Below are positions 41,336 to 50,526 of a stretch of 64,000 bases of DNA, piece by piece. The stretch is from JANQHS01 sp965267505 (GTDB lineage: Bacteria; Bacteroidota; Bacteroidia; Cytophagales; CCMP332): assembly GCA_965267505.1 (NCBI GenBank), contig OZ254081.1:2604001-2668000 (forward strand). The letters run 5' to 3'. The notes beneath the pieces are model-generated. The model saw only the letters and a list, made by a program, of their open reading frames with translations. It did not search any database and was not told the DNA's origin. A program made the position numbers and the translations under genes. The stretch's first letter is position 1, and each line of letters opens with the position of its first letter.

Positions 41336-44245
41336 CTAGGCCAATCTGCTCAATAGGTACTCAACGGGGTGAAGAGCTTTTTCTCCAGTACCATCCTTGA
41401 TCTGATGTCTGCAACTGGTCCCGGGGGCTAAAACCACCTCTTTTGACCCCTTTTTTCTTATCCAAGGAAATAGAACCAATTCTCCGATCTGCATACTAAG
41501 CTTGTATTTCGAAGCAGAATAGCCAAATGAACCCGCCATTCCACAACAGCCTGAAGGGATCTCTTTTAGCTCTGTACCGGGAAGGATAGAAAGGACCTTC
41601 TTCAAATGGGAAGTGCTTGAAAGAGCCTTTTGATGGCAATGTCCATGGATCAAGACGTTGTCATTTTTTTCATTGAATGATTCTCCATTCAATTTTCCAG
41701 CTTTTATTTCAGCAGCAAGGAATTCATCTATGAGTAATGAATTTTCTGCCAGCTCTTTGGCATTCTCCTTTAGAGTAGCTTCAACAAGATCCGGATATTC
41801 ATCTCTGAAGCCCAGAAGGGTTGAAGGCTCGATACCGACCAAAGGAGCTCCTTTTGAAACCTGTTCTGATAGAGTTTTTGCATTTTCTTCGATAAGCTTT
41901 TTAGCCTCTTTAACCAGTCCTTTTGATAGCTGGGTTCTTCCACTTTCCAATGGCCCGCTCGAATCAACTTCATAGCCCAACCTCCATAGTAAAGAGATAG
42001 CAGCTTTTCCCTGATCAACATCCAGGTAATTGCAGAACTCATCCATAAGGAAAACCACCCTTCCTTTTCTTTCCTTTATTTCTGCCGGCTTGTTCTTCTG
42101 AAACCAGGATTCCAGACTTTGATTGGCCAATTTGGGGAAGTTCCTTTTTTGGCTGAAACCAAATAGGGTCTTGGTGATGATTGAAAAAGGAGGTACTTGC
42201 GTGAAGAAATTCGCCAACCAGGGGAAGTTCATTCCAAAGCGAAAGAGAGCAGGGGTCATTCCCACTAATCGGGTGGACAGCTTTATTCCATTCTTTTCAT
42301 GGTCCTGTTGTTCCCACTCAGCTTTGAGTTTTGACATATCCACATTCGAAGGGCATTCAGACTTACAGCCTTTGCAGGAAAGACATAGGTCAAGGGCCTC
42401 CCTAACGCTTTCAGGATTGGGATCTTTCTTGGTATAAAATTCTCTCAGTGCATTAGCCCTTGCTCGTGTTGTGTCTTTTTCCATACGGCTGGCCATATAG
42501 CTTGGACACATGGTTCCACCTGATATCGCAAGTTTTCTGCAATCAGCCGACCCATTGCACTGCTCTGTGGCCCTAACTATTCCCTGGTTATGGCTGAAAT
42601 CGAAATAGGTTTGAACCGCAGGAGTAAGCTGACCTCTTTCAAACCTGAGGGAGCTATCCATGGGAGGGGTGTCCACGATCTTACCAGGATTAAGAATGTT
42701 CTTGGGATCCCAAAGCTGTTTGATCTTCCGGAGCAGCTCATAGTTTTCTTCCCCAACCATTAGGGGTATGAATTCTCCTCTGAGTCTTCCGTCTCCATGT
42801 TCCCCACTCAAAGAGCCTCTGTATTTCTTTACCAGGATAGCAACCTCTTTCAGGATCTCCCGAAACATAGTCTGTCCTTCAGCTGTCTTCAAGTCGAGGA
42901 TAGGTCTGAGGTGTAATTCGCCAGCCCCAGCATGAGCATAATGAACGCTATACAAGCCTCTCTCTTCCAGCAAAGCATTGAATTCTCGGATGTAAGCAGG
43001 AAGGTCGCGTACATCTACTGCTGTATCTTCAATAACCGGAACAGGCTTTAGGTCTCCCGGGATATTTGATAGCAATCCAAGGCCAGCCTTTCTTAATTCC
43101 CAAACCCTTGAGATATCTGGTCCAGAAACAACAGGGTAGTGATAGCCGAGATTCATTGATCTGAGCTTGCTTTCAAGCTCCTTGACCTTTTGGCTCAGGA
43201 GATCATTATTTTCTTCACTGAATTCAACCACAAGGATGGCTTTGGGTTCCCCCTGGATGAAAAACCTGTTTTCTCTTTGTTGGATATTATCGCGTGTTCT
43301 TTCCAGAACATGGTGGTCCATAAGCTCACAGGCCGTTGGTTTCATTTCCATTGCGGTGACCGTAGCCTCCAGGCTTTGGTACAGATCATCAAAATGAATG
43401 CAGGTGAGGGACTTGTTTGAAGGAGGAAGGGGAGAAAGGGAAAGTTTCAATTCGCTGATCATCGCCAGGGTTCCCTCGGATCCTGCCAAGAGGTCGATCA
43501 TTGAAAAATCCTTTCCTTCCGGTTCAAAAGGCTTTCTTTGGATCAATTGATCCACTCCATAACCTGTATTTCTTCTGCTTACCGAAGCTTTGGGGTATTG
43601 CTCCTGGATCCTCTCTTTAACGCCCTCTTCGGAAAGAAGCTTCAAAGTATCCGCGTAGAGAGTGCTTTCATAGGAATGATTAGCTTTCTCAAGACTTTTG
43701 ATCTCTTCCTGATCCTTGGTGGTGAATGAGACAACGTCTCCATTGCTCAGAACGGCTTTGCATTCTAACACATGATCCCGGGTGCTTCCATAAACGATGG
43801 AATTTGTTCCGCAGCTATTATTGCCAAACATGCCCCCGATCATCGCACGGTTGGCAGTTGAAGTTTCCGGGGCGAAGAACAATCCCAGGTCTTTGAGATG
43901 CTTGTTCAATTCATCTCTAACCACTCCTGGCTGAACCCGAACCCATTTTTCCTTTTCATTGACCTCCAGGATCTTGGTCATATGGCGACCGAAATCCACA
44001 ATCAGTCCACTACCCACAACTTGTCCGGCCAGGGAAGTGCCAGCAGTACGAGGGATCAGGGGAGTTTTGAAATCATTGGCAAAACGGACCAGCTCAACTA
44101 CATCTTTTTCATCCTTGGGCAATGCCACACCGAGAGGTAGTTCCCGATAGGATGAAGCATCTGTGGCATAGATCCTCCTGTGTAATTCATCCAGATGGAT
44201 CTCACCCTGAATTGACTTTTGGAGTTTTTGTAGCTCTGATCCCAT
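41336..44245 (-). CDS. FAD-binding and Fe-S-binding 2-hydroxyacid dehydrogenase (GlcD/Dld-GlpC fusion)
   Basis: 969 aa. N-terminal FAD_binding_4 domain (about 35-200: LIPRTAGTSLAGQVVG, FGNNSCGTNS), FAD-oxidase C-terminal domain (about 220-500: YAHAGAGELHLRPI, SGEHGDGRLRGEF), then a 4Fe-4S region (about 545-640: EQCNGSADCRKL, CLSCKGCKSECPSNVDMSK) and a CCG heterodisulfide-reductase-like end (about 700-960: HGHCHQKALSS and SGCCGMAGSFGYSA). It oxidises D-lactate, D-2-hydroxyglutarate or glycolate-type acids and passes electrons to the quinone pool through the Fe-S domain. The exact substrate is not decidable from sequence. One base separates its stop from the convergent small secreted gene. Confidence 0.9.
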   Translation of the reverse strand: MGSELQKLQKSIQGEIHLDELHRRIYATDASSYRELPLGVALPKDEKDVVELVRFANDFKTPLIPRTAGTSLAGQVVGSGLIVDFGRHMTKILEVNEKEKWVRVQPGVVRDELNKHLKDLGLFFAPETSTANRAMIGGMFGNNSCGTNSIVYGSTRDHVLECKAVLSNGDVVSFTTKDQEEIKSLEKANHSYESTLYADTLKLLSEEGVKERIQEQYPKASVSRRNTGYGVDQLIQRKPFEPEGKDFSMIDLLAGSEGTLAMISELKLSLSPLPPSNKSLTCIHFDDLYQSLEATVTAMEMKPTACELMDHHVLERTRDNIQQRENRFFIQGEPKAILVVEFSEENNDLLSQKVKELESKLRSMNLGYHYPVVSGPDISRVWELRKAGLGLLSNIPGDLKPVPVIEDTAVDVRDLPAYIREFNALLEERGLYSVHYAHAGAGELHLRPILDLKTAEGQTMFREILKEVAILVKKYRGSLSGEHGDGRLRGEFIPLMVGEENYELLRKIKQLWDPKNILNPGKIVDTPPMDSSLRFERGQLTPAVQTYFDFSHNQGIVRATEQCNGSADCRKLAISGGTMCPSYMASRMEKDTTRARANALREFYTKKDPNPESVREALDLCLSCKGCKSECPSNVDMSKLKAEWEQQDHEKNGIKLSTRLVGMTPALFRFGMNFPWLANFFTQVPPFSIITKTLFGFSQKRNFPKLANQSLESWFQKNKPAEIKERKGRVVFLMDEFCNYLDVDQGKAAISLLWRLGYEVDSSGPLESGRTQLSKGLVKEAKKLIEENAKTLSEQVSKGAPLVGIEPSTLLGFRDEYPDLVEATLKENAKELAENSLLIDEFLAAEIKAGKLNGESFNEKNDNVLIHGHCHQKALSSTSHLKKVLSILPGTELKEIPSGCCGMAGSFGYSASKYKLSMQIGELVLFPWIRKKGSKEVVLAPGTSCRHQIKDGTGEKALHPVEYLLSRLA

Positions 44246-44348
44246 TAGAGCCTCAAATTTCTTGATTCTGCTTCATCCAAGGGTAACATTGAATTAAAAA
44301 AGAGTTCAAATCCAGAATTTACTTTGGCATTATCAAGAAATAGGCCCT

Positions 44349-45206
44349 TTGGGAAACAAAAAAAAGCGTAAGGTCGACCTGGTCGTGATCTCTGATGTTC
44401 ACCTGGGTACTTCAGGCTGTAAAGCTCAAGAACTGTTCAAGTATTTGAAAAGTATCCAGCCTGCCACCTTGGTCCTTAATGGAGATATTATTGACGGATG
44501 GCAATTCAAAAAGAGCTTTTTCCCTAAATATCACACCCTGGTTCTAAAGCAAGTCCTCAGTATCATGGCAAAGGGAGCCAAGGTTTACTACGTGACTGGG
44601 AATCATGATGAGATGATGAGAAAATTCACTGGTTTTAAGTTCGGGAATTTTAAAGTGGTCAATAAGGTTTCAATGAAATTGAAGGGGAAGAAAGCATGGA
44701 TCTTTCATGGGGATGTGTTTGATGTGGTCATGGAACATTCCAAATGGCTGGCAAAACTTGGATCACTGGGTTATGATATTCTTATCTGGATGAACCAGCT
44801 GGTCAACTTTTGGTTGAAAAGATTTGGCCAGGAACCTTATTCTTTTTCGAAAAAGATAAAAGCTTCAGTGAAAGGAGCAGTAAAATTCATCAACAACTTT
44901 GAAGAGACCGCCGCCCGGATCGCCATAGACAATGGTTATGATTATGTGGTCTGCGGACATATCCATAGCCCTGAAAATCGAAGGATAGAAACTGAAAAAG
45001 GTTCAGTTGTGTATTTGAATTCAGGGGATTGGGTAGAGAGTTTGACCGGCCTGGAATATCATGATGGAGAATGGAAGATCTATCAATACTATGAAGATGA
45101 GGTAGCTAAAAAGATTCCAGTGAAAGAGGAGGATGGAGAGGATATCTCCTACAAGAATCTTTTCAATAAACTTGCTGAGGACGTTGTTCCTGGATTAAAA
45201 AGCTAA
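44349..45206 (+). CDS. UDP-2,3-diacylglucosamine diphosphatase-like (LpxH family) metallophosphoesterase
   Basis: 285 aa, TTG start; no in-frame ATG precedes the catalytic region. The metallophosphoesterase motifs are in order: SDVHLG (Asp18), NGDIIDGW, TGNHDEMM, FHGDVFD and CGHIHSP. LpxH hydrolyses UDP-2,3-diacylglucosamine in lipid A synthesis. This group (about 270-290 aa with an extra helical insert after HGD) is annotated as LpxH-like in Bacteroidota. A second LpxH elsewhere cannot be excluded. The region before the TTG has a TTACTTTG box (44319-44326), one mismatch from the -7 consensus. Confidence 0.85.
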   Translation: MGNKKKRKVDLVVISDVHLGTSGCKAQELFKYLKSIQPATLVLNGDIIDGWQFKKSFFPKYHTLVLKQVLSIMAKGAKVYYVTGNHDEMMRKFTGFKFGNFKVVNKVSMKLKGKKAWIFHGDVFDVVMEHSKWLAKLGSLGYDILIWMNQLVNFWLKRFGQEPYSFSKKIKASVKGAVKFINNFEETAARIAIDNGYDYVVCGHIHSPENRRIETEKGSVVYLNSGDWVESLTGLEYHDGEWKIYQYYEDEVAKKIPVKEEDGEDISYKNLFNKLAEDVVPGLKS

Positions 45207-45222
45207 TTGTTACTTTTATTAA

Positions 45223-46308
45223 GTGAGTTCCTTAAAATTTGTCGTATTAACCTTATCAATTCTAATTTTTGGATGCCAGAAAGAAACAGTAGATCCAGAT
45301 CCAAAAAAATCTGATCCATCTGATTCAGTTAATTACGGAATCATTGTAATTCAGGATAGCACACAGAAATTTATTTCTAATCAAAGGGTTGAAATATATT
45401 CATCAATAATTAATGCTTGGGATAGCTCATTGGTTGATGTAGTCCTTTATACCGATTCTTTGGGCACGGTTAAGTGGGAAAGCTTTGAAGCCCAAAAAAA
45501 TTATTATATCAGAATCCCCAATTCATTTCAAAATAACAAAGACTCATTATTTGAAACAGGAGGCTTTGACCTTTCGAACGGTGATGATACTGTCCAATTT
45601 ATTTTGAAGAATCAATATATTCTTAAGAGGATCTATTACTCGGATACCGCAATGGCAAAATCCTTGATTCTTGAATTTGAATATAGAAATGGAAAAGTTT
45701 CTAAGGTAATTGAATCAAAAACAGGGCAAAACATTTTGGAAATCATGCAAATTTCCTCTGATGGAAAATTACAAAAGTCAATAGGAGGGTTTATTAGCGA
45801 TCCAATCAATTTGCTTAATAATCCCAATGGAGGCACTTTTTACAGATTTGTTAATTGTGGCTTTGAATATTATTCGTTTTTTGGAAATCAATTTTCCTGG
45901 ACAGGAGGCTGTTTTGGCCCTCCAATAACTTTCGAAACAGATAGTTTTGAAATTGATATTGAAGGGAATATTATTTTACAGCACCAGGATTCAACCGTTT
46001 TTCAATATTCGAATTCATTAAACCCGCTCAGTCTTTTGCCTCCCTATTTAAATTTTTGGTTGACCGGATTGAATAGATTAGATACTGGTTTTGTTGATTC
46101 TCCTCTATGGAAAAATGATTACTGTTTCCCATTATTAATTGGTTTAAATAACGTTTTGACTATAAACCAAATGTATGCGGGAAAGTCGGTTCAAGCAGTC
46201 CACCTATTAAATGGAAAAAATTTCCCAATTAGATCAGACTATTCAATCGATTATACTTTAGGAAGTAAGTCAAATACTTGGTCTTTCTATTTCGACTATT
46301 ATCGCTAA
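45223..46308 (+). CDS. lipoprotein of unknown function
   Basis: 361 aa, GTG start at 45223. The signal sequence ends in a lipobox (LILIFGC, lipidated Cys18) followed by an acidic, proline-containing linker. The mature part has an early IIVIQDSTQKFISNQRVEIY stretch and many aromatic, Asn- and Ser-rich segments typical of beta-rich Bacteroidota lipoproteins. I do not recognise a family. It is clearly richer in A/T and in AAT/ATT codons than the neighbouring genes. It overlaps the convergent serC gene by 4 bases at the stops. Possibly a recent acquisition. Confidence 0.7.
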   Translation: MSSLKFVVLTLSILIFGCQKETVDPDPKKSDPSDSVNYGIIVIQDSTQKFISNQRVEIYSSIINAWDSSLVDVVLYTDSLGTVKWESFEAQKNYYIRIPNSFQNNKDSLFETGGFDLSNGDDTVQFILKNQYILKRIYYSDTAMAKSLILEFEYRNGKVSKVIESKTGQNILEIMQISSDGKLQKSIGGFISDPINLLNNPNGGTFYRFVNCGFEYYSFFGNQFSWTGGCFGPPITFETDSFEIDIEGNIILQHQDSTVFQYSNSLNPLSLLPPYLNFWLTGLNRLDTGFVDSPLWKNDYCFPLLIGLNNVLTINQMYAGKSVQAVHLLNGKNFPIRSDYSIDYTLGSKSNTWSFYFDYYR

Positions 46309-47363
46309 ACCCCTGTTAAGTTATCGACCAGGGATTCAAACAATTCCTTTGAATGAGAGGGAAAATTGGCTATCCTGATATGCTCACCTTTGTACTTACC
46401 ATATCCCGAGCCAAGTACAAATCCCTTTTTACCCATGGTTTCTATTATGCGGCTAGCATTCTTGGTCTTTGCCACCAGGCTGGTTGGAGATTGAAATTCT
46501 TTAATTGGAACAAAGTCCTCTAATCCATCTGAATCCTGAATGGCCTTCTTCAAAAGGGCGGCTTTATAATTCGTTTCCGACCTGATCATTCCTACTCCCC
46601 GGTTGTTCATATCCTCACAAACCTTTCCTAATAAGTAAATATCAAGCATGTTTGGGGTGGCCAGGGTTTGATCTTTTTGAGCCATTTCATGGAGGTTTCT
46701 AAAGGACCGATAGGGAGCGATCTTTGAGTCAACCACCTTTGAAAGAAGCTCTTTATTGTAAACCAATACCCCTAGACCCGCAGGTAATCCAAAACCTTTT
46801 TGGACACTGAAATAGAAACAGTCTATATCCTCAAAAGGCACCTGGTAATGTGGAAGGGCGCTTACGAGGTCCAGGGCCAGAACTGTATTTGGGCTTCTCT
46901 TTCGAAGCTTTCTTACCAATGGATCTGAGATCCAATAGCCTGTGCTGGTTTCATTGCCTGCAAGGGTGATCAGTTCAGGACTTGATTCAACAGGTAAAGA
47001 ATTCGGGTCAAATGCTTCTGTTTCCCTGATGTGGACATTCTGGGTTGCAAAACCCATAGAATCTGAAAATCCTGCCACTCTTTCTGAAAAAGCTCCTGTG
47101 ATCACATGAAGCGACCTTTTTGAAACAAAATTTTGGATCAAACGCTCCCAAACTTCCGTTGCTGATCCCACGAATACCACTTCCCAGGAATCGGGTACCT
47201 CCAAAAGAGAAAAAAGTGCTTTTCGGGTATTCGAATAAACCTGACAAAAGTCCTTTCCTCGATGGCTCCAACTTGGAAGCCCGATCTTTAAGGCTTCACG
47301 AACATGGTCGTTAACTGAATGGTAAAGCTGAGAAGGGCCAGGGGTCAGGTAAAACTTATTCAT
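46305..47363 (-). CDS. serC: phosphoserine aminotransferase-like class V aminotransferase
   Basis: 352 aa, PLP enzyme. The PLP Lys is Lys189 in FYFSVQKGFGLPAG, and the N-terminal FYLTPGPSQLY motif is family-typical. It converts 3-phosphohydroxypyruvate to phosphoserine, and the neighbouring fusion gene supplies the steps before and after. Its ATG at 47363 overlaps the fusion gene's TGA by one base (TGATG); a TTG one codon upstream is not needed. The C-terminal part ends with LGSGYGKYKGEHIRIANFPSHS, as in SerC. The 3' end overlaps the convergent lipoprotein gene by 4 bases. Confidence 0.9.
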   Translation of the reverse strand: MNKFYLTPGPSQLYHSVNDHVREALKIGLPSWSHRGKDFCQVYSNTRKALFSLLEVPDSWEVVFVGSATEVWERLIQNFVSKRSLHVITGAFSERVAGFSDSMGFATQNVHIRETEAFDPNSLPVESSPELITLAGNETSTGYWISDPLVRKLRKRSPNTVLALDLVSALPHYQVPFEDIDCFYFSVQKGFGLPAGLGVLVYNKELLSKVVDSKIAPYRSFRNLHEMAQKDQTLATPNMLDIYLLGKVCEDMNNRGVGMIRSETNYKAALLKKAIQDSDGLEDFVPIKEFQSPTSLVAKTKNASRIIETMGKKGFVLGSGYGKYKGEHIRIANFPSHSKELFESLVDNLTGV

Positions 47364-49255
47364 CAATATAGAACTCGAACTTTAATAGTATCATCGATAC
47401 TTCTTAGATCCTTGATCAAAGATTTATCATAGGCTTGGTTGATATCCGTGATCACATAACCAATCCTTTTGTTGGTGCCCAGGTATTGCCCAACAATATT
47501 CACCTCATGCTTTGCCAGGATATCATTCAGCTTGGCAAGGATCCCTGATACATTCCGGTGGATATGAATTAAGCGATGTGCCTCCGTGAGTCTTGGCAAT
47601 TGCAGATTAGGAAAATTCACACTTCCAGACGTATTGCCAGTGTTCATATACTGGATGAGCTTGTCCGGGACGAAATTGGCAATATTGCTTTGCGCCTCTT
47701 GGGTGCTTCCGCCGATGTGTGGAGTTAAGATCACATTTTCCTGATTTCCCAGGGGTGATTTAAAGGGGTCCTTATTGGAAACAGGCTCCTCAGGAAATAC
47801 ATCTGCAGAGAAACCTCTCAATTTTCCTTTATCCAAAGCCTGGTTTACCGCTTCAAGATCGATCACATGACCCCTGCTAAGATTTATCAAAACCGATCCT
47901 TTTTTCATTTTGGCTATCTCCTTCTTCCCGATCAATTTGGTATTACTTGCCCGCCCATCAACATGAATGCTTACCACATCTGAGCCTTTTAGCAGCTCTT
48001 CCATGCTAGGTTTGGCCTCGGCATTTCCAAGAGGCATTTTATCCTGCAAGTCATAGAATTGAACCTCCATACCGAGGGCTTCGGCAATGACGCTTAATTG
48101 GGAACCAATATTTCCGTACCCTATAATTCCCAATGTCTTTCCTCGGATCTCATTGCTGTTCTCAGCTGACTTCGACCAAAGTCCAGAATCCATTTCTCTC
48201 ATCCTCTTCGGGATGCCTCTCATCAGCATAATAATCTGTGATAGGGCAAGTTCAACCACCGATCTGGTATTTGAATAGGGAGCATTGAATACAGCTATTC
48301 CTTTTTCCAGGGCAAAATCTGTCTCGATCTGGTTGGTTCCTATGCAAAAGGCTCCTATTGCATGAAGTTTTTTGGCTTTTTCCAGGGCTTTTTTGCTTAC
48401 CTGTGTTTTGGAACGTATGCAGAGGAGACTTACCTCCTCAATTTTTTTGATCAACTCATCTTCTTCAAGAGCTCTCCCCACCGTTTCAACCTGGTAGCCT
48501 TCTTCCTTGAATTTATCGATGGCTTCCTGGTGGATATTCTCCAGAACCAGGGCTTTGATCCTGTTCTTAGGATATGAAATAGCCATTGGAAGCTTTTGCT
48601 TATACAAGAACTCATCCAGAGAGGGAGCGATCCCGTCTGCCTTTTTGGTTATTGATTCTCGATGGACGTTCTCTGTAAAGGCATAGAATTTTTCCGCTAG
48701 CCCTGATTTCTTGATCTCATAATCGGTATAACCATCACCTATCACATAGATCGGGCCCTTCAGCTTCAAAGCTTTAATCTGGTCGGCTTTTCCATTGTTG
48801 CCTGAAAGTTTACTGCTCTTGTGCATACCAGTGATCTTTCCATCCTGGTCATACTCGAACTCGTTGGCAAAAATGTTCTTCTTGGGAATCCCAAATGGGG
48901 AGACTATAGGTTCGATAAATTCTTTAAAACCATTAGAGATGATCAAAATGGAATCTGAATATTCTTTCAGGAATTTCTCATTTCTCTTGAAGGAATTTGA
49001 GACTTTCTTTTTTAGTCTTTTGACAAGTAAAGGGATATGATCCTGATGAGCTTCAAGGAGTTCTAACCTTTCTATTAAGGAATCCTTCAAACCTTTTTTT
49101 CCTTCCATGCCCTGGTCGGTGATGGTCTTTATCTTCTCGAGCCTTTCCTTCCTGTCCTTTTTCCCTTTTAAGGCTATTTCTGCAAGGATATCCAGCCCTT
49201 CCACCTGGGTAAAGGTGGAATCGAAATCAATAACAAAATTTGGTCTTTCGGACAT
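47363..49255 (-). CDS. phosphoserine phosphatase / D-3-phosphoglycerate dehydrogenase fusion (SerB-SerA)
   Basis: 630 aa. Residues 1 to about 215 are a HAD-family phosphoserine phosphatase: catalytic DFDST at 10-14, the IISNGF Ser motif, Lys in GNNGKADQI and GDGYTDYEIK. Residues about 230-545 are 3-phosphoglycerate dehydrogenase: IGYGNIGSQL, RGHVID and TPHIGGSTQEAQ. A C-terminal ACT domain (about 555-630) provides possible serine feedback. All catalytic residues look intact, so the protein should carry out steps 1 and 3 of serine synthesis, with the overlapping serC gene providing step 2. queA lies 3 bases upstream. Confidence 0.9.
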   Translation of the reverse strand: MSERPNFVIDFDSTFTQVEGLDILAEIALKGKKDRKERLEKIKTITDQGMEGKKGLKDSLIERLELLEAHQDHIPLLVKRLKKKVSNSFKRNEKFLKEYSDSILIISNGFKEFIEPIVSPFGIPKKNIFANEFEYDQDGKITGMHKSSKLSGNNGKADQIKALKLKGPIYVIGDGYTDYEIKKSGLAEKFYAFTENVHRESITKKADGIAPSLDEFLYKQKLPMAISYPKNRIKALVLENIHQEAIDKFKEEGYQVETVGRALEEDELIKKIEEVSLLCIRSKTQVSKKALEKAKKLHAIGAFCIGTNQIETDFALEKGIAVFNAPYSNTRSVVELALSQIIMLMRGIPKRMREMDSGLWSKSAENSNEIRGKTLGIIGYGNIGSQLSVIAEALGMEVQFYDLQDKMPLGNAEAKPSMEELLKGSDVVSIHVDGRASNTKLIGKKEIAKMKKGSVLINLSRGHVIDLEAVNQALDKGKLRGFSADVFPEEPVSNKDPFKSPLGNQENVILTPHIGGSTQEAQSNIANFVPDKLIQYMNTGNTSGSVNFPNLQLPRLTEAHRLIHIHRNVSGILAKLNDILAKHEVNIVGQYLGTNKRIGYVITDINQAYDKSLIKDLRSIDDTIKVRVLY

Positions 49256-49258
49256 CGA

Positions 49259-50455
49259 TCAGGGAATTAAAAGTGAGCTGTCTCCATAGCTCAAAAATCT
49301 GTAATTTTTTTGGATCGCATCCTCATAAACCCTTTTCCAATCATCGCCTAAAAGCGCAGCTACCAGGAGGATCAACGTCGTTCCAGGCATGTGAAAATTC
49401 GTAATCAAACCCGAGCAGATCCTGAACCGGTATCCAGGGACTATAAAAATCCCAGTCTCAGCTTTAAGGGAATCCATTCCTGAGCTCTCCATTTTTTTTA
49501 GGATCCTCTCCAAAGAAAGCTTCCATGGGATATCCCTGTTATGATTTTTGTAAGGAAAATATTTGTCAATGGTCATTTCGAGATCGGGCTCTTCAGAGCT
49601 ACCCATCCAATAGAGACTTTCCAAAACCCGCATGGATGTGGTTCCCACGGGGATAATTTTTGATTGCTCCGAGTCAATCAATGAACTGAGGAGTTCTTTG
49701 CCGACTTCAAAAAACTCTTTATGCATTGGGTGCTCGGAAGGATCCGAACCCTTTATAGGTGCAAAGGTTCCTCCCCCGACATGGAGAACAAGATTTCCCT
49801 TTTTGATTCCCTTTTCACGGAGTTCGTTCAGAATTCCATTTGTGAAATGCAAGCCCGCAGTAGGTGCTGCAACTGCTCCAGATTCCTCGCTGTAAACGGT
49901 TTGATACCTCTCTTCATCTTTGGCATCTGGATCCTTATGAATGTAGGGAGGAAGGGGGAGTTTACCGATCCCTTCAATCACCTCAGAGAAGCTCTTGTGA
50001 CTATCCCAATCGAATTTTACCTCATCAAGATCTCGTTCGTGCCAGCTGATCTTGACAAGCCCGGAATGGCCTGGGATCTCCAATTTGAGGGATTCATCGA
50101 CTCTCCATTTTTTCTTGTTTCCCACAAGGCATTTCCAGACGGTGGATTCCTGTTCTGACAAAGAGATGTAGGGGTCTTTGGAAGGTAGGACAGGGTTGAG
50201 CAAAAAGACCTCGATACTCCCTCCGGTTTCCTTTTTTGCATTGATCCTTGCATTTACAACCTTACTGGTGTTAAAGACCAAAAAGGAATCATTCCTGAGA
50301 ATATTGGGCAGATCCATAAAATGATGGTCCTTGATATTTCCACTATCATAATGCAACAATTTTGAACCGGATCGTTCCGTTTCAGGTACCTGAGCAATTC
50401 TTTCTTCCGGTAAATGATAGGTAAAATCGGAAAGGTCGATTTTGGGGAAATCCAA
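49259..50455 (-). CDS. queA: tRNA preQ1(34) S-adenosylmethionine ribosyltransferase-isomerase
   Basis: 398 aa, TTG start with no ATG nearby. It transfers the ribosyl part of SAM to preQ1 in tRNA to make epoxyqueuosine. Family marks: LSDFTYHLPEERIAQVP, VVNARINAKKETGG, and near the C-terminus ITNFHMPGTTLILLVAALLG. The TTG start puts LSDF-LPEERIA at the usual distance from the N-terminus. It is the first gene of a leftward unit with the serBA fusion 3 bases downstream. queE lies about 4 kb away on the other strand, so the queuosine genes are not one operon. Confidence 0.94.
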   Translation of the reverse strand: MDFPKIDLSDFTYHLPEERIAQVPETERSGSKLLHYDSGNIKDHHFMDLPNILRNDSFLVFNTSKVVNARINAKKETGGSIEVFLLNPVLPSKDPYISLSEQESTVWKCLVGNKKKWRVDESLKLEIPGHSGLVKISWHERDLDEVKFDWDSHKSFSEVIEGIGKLPLPPYIHKDPDAKDEERYQTVYSEESGAVAAPTAGLHFTNGILNELREKGIKKGNLVLHVGGGTFAPIKGSDPSEHPMHKEFFEVGKELLSSLIDSEQSKIIPVGTTSMRVLESLYWMGSSEEPDLEMTIDKYFPYKNHNRDIPWKLSLERILKKMESSGMDSLKAETGIFIVPGYRFRICSGLITNFHMPGTTLILLVAALLGDDWKRVYEDAIQKNYRFLSYGDSSLLIP

Positions 50456-50496
50456 GTATTTATTTATTATGAGCTAGAATTGGTAAGCTTAGGCTT

Positions 50497-50504
50497 TAAC
50501 TTTG
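50497..50504 (+). promoter_or_regulatory. candidate -7 box for the coiled-coil protein gene
   Basis: TAACTTTG, an exact TAnnTTTG match, ends 23 bases before the ATG at 50527. No clear -33 TTTG/TTG is found at the usual spacing. Confidence 0.42.
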
Positions 50505-50526
50505 TAAACTCCAATTAGATTCAAAA

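Noticed and set aside
41658..42437. Overlapping 104-105-codon frames antisense to the FAD/Fe-S dehydrogenase gene
   Set aside because: Shadows of a strongly conserved coding sequence.
40517..46310. Mobile element carrying the unknown secreted genes
   Set aside because: No transposase, integrase, tRNA or flanking direct repeats were found, and conserved metabolic genes lie in between.
49721..50158. 145-codon open frame antisense to queA
   Set aside because: No domain; queA is unambiguous across the region.
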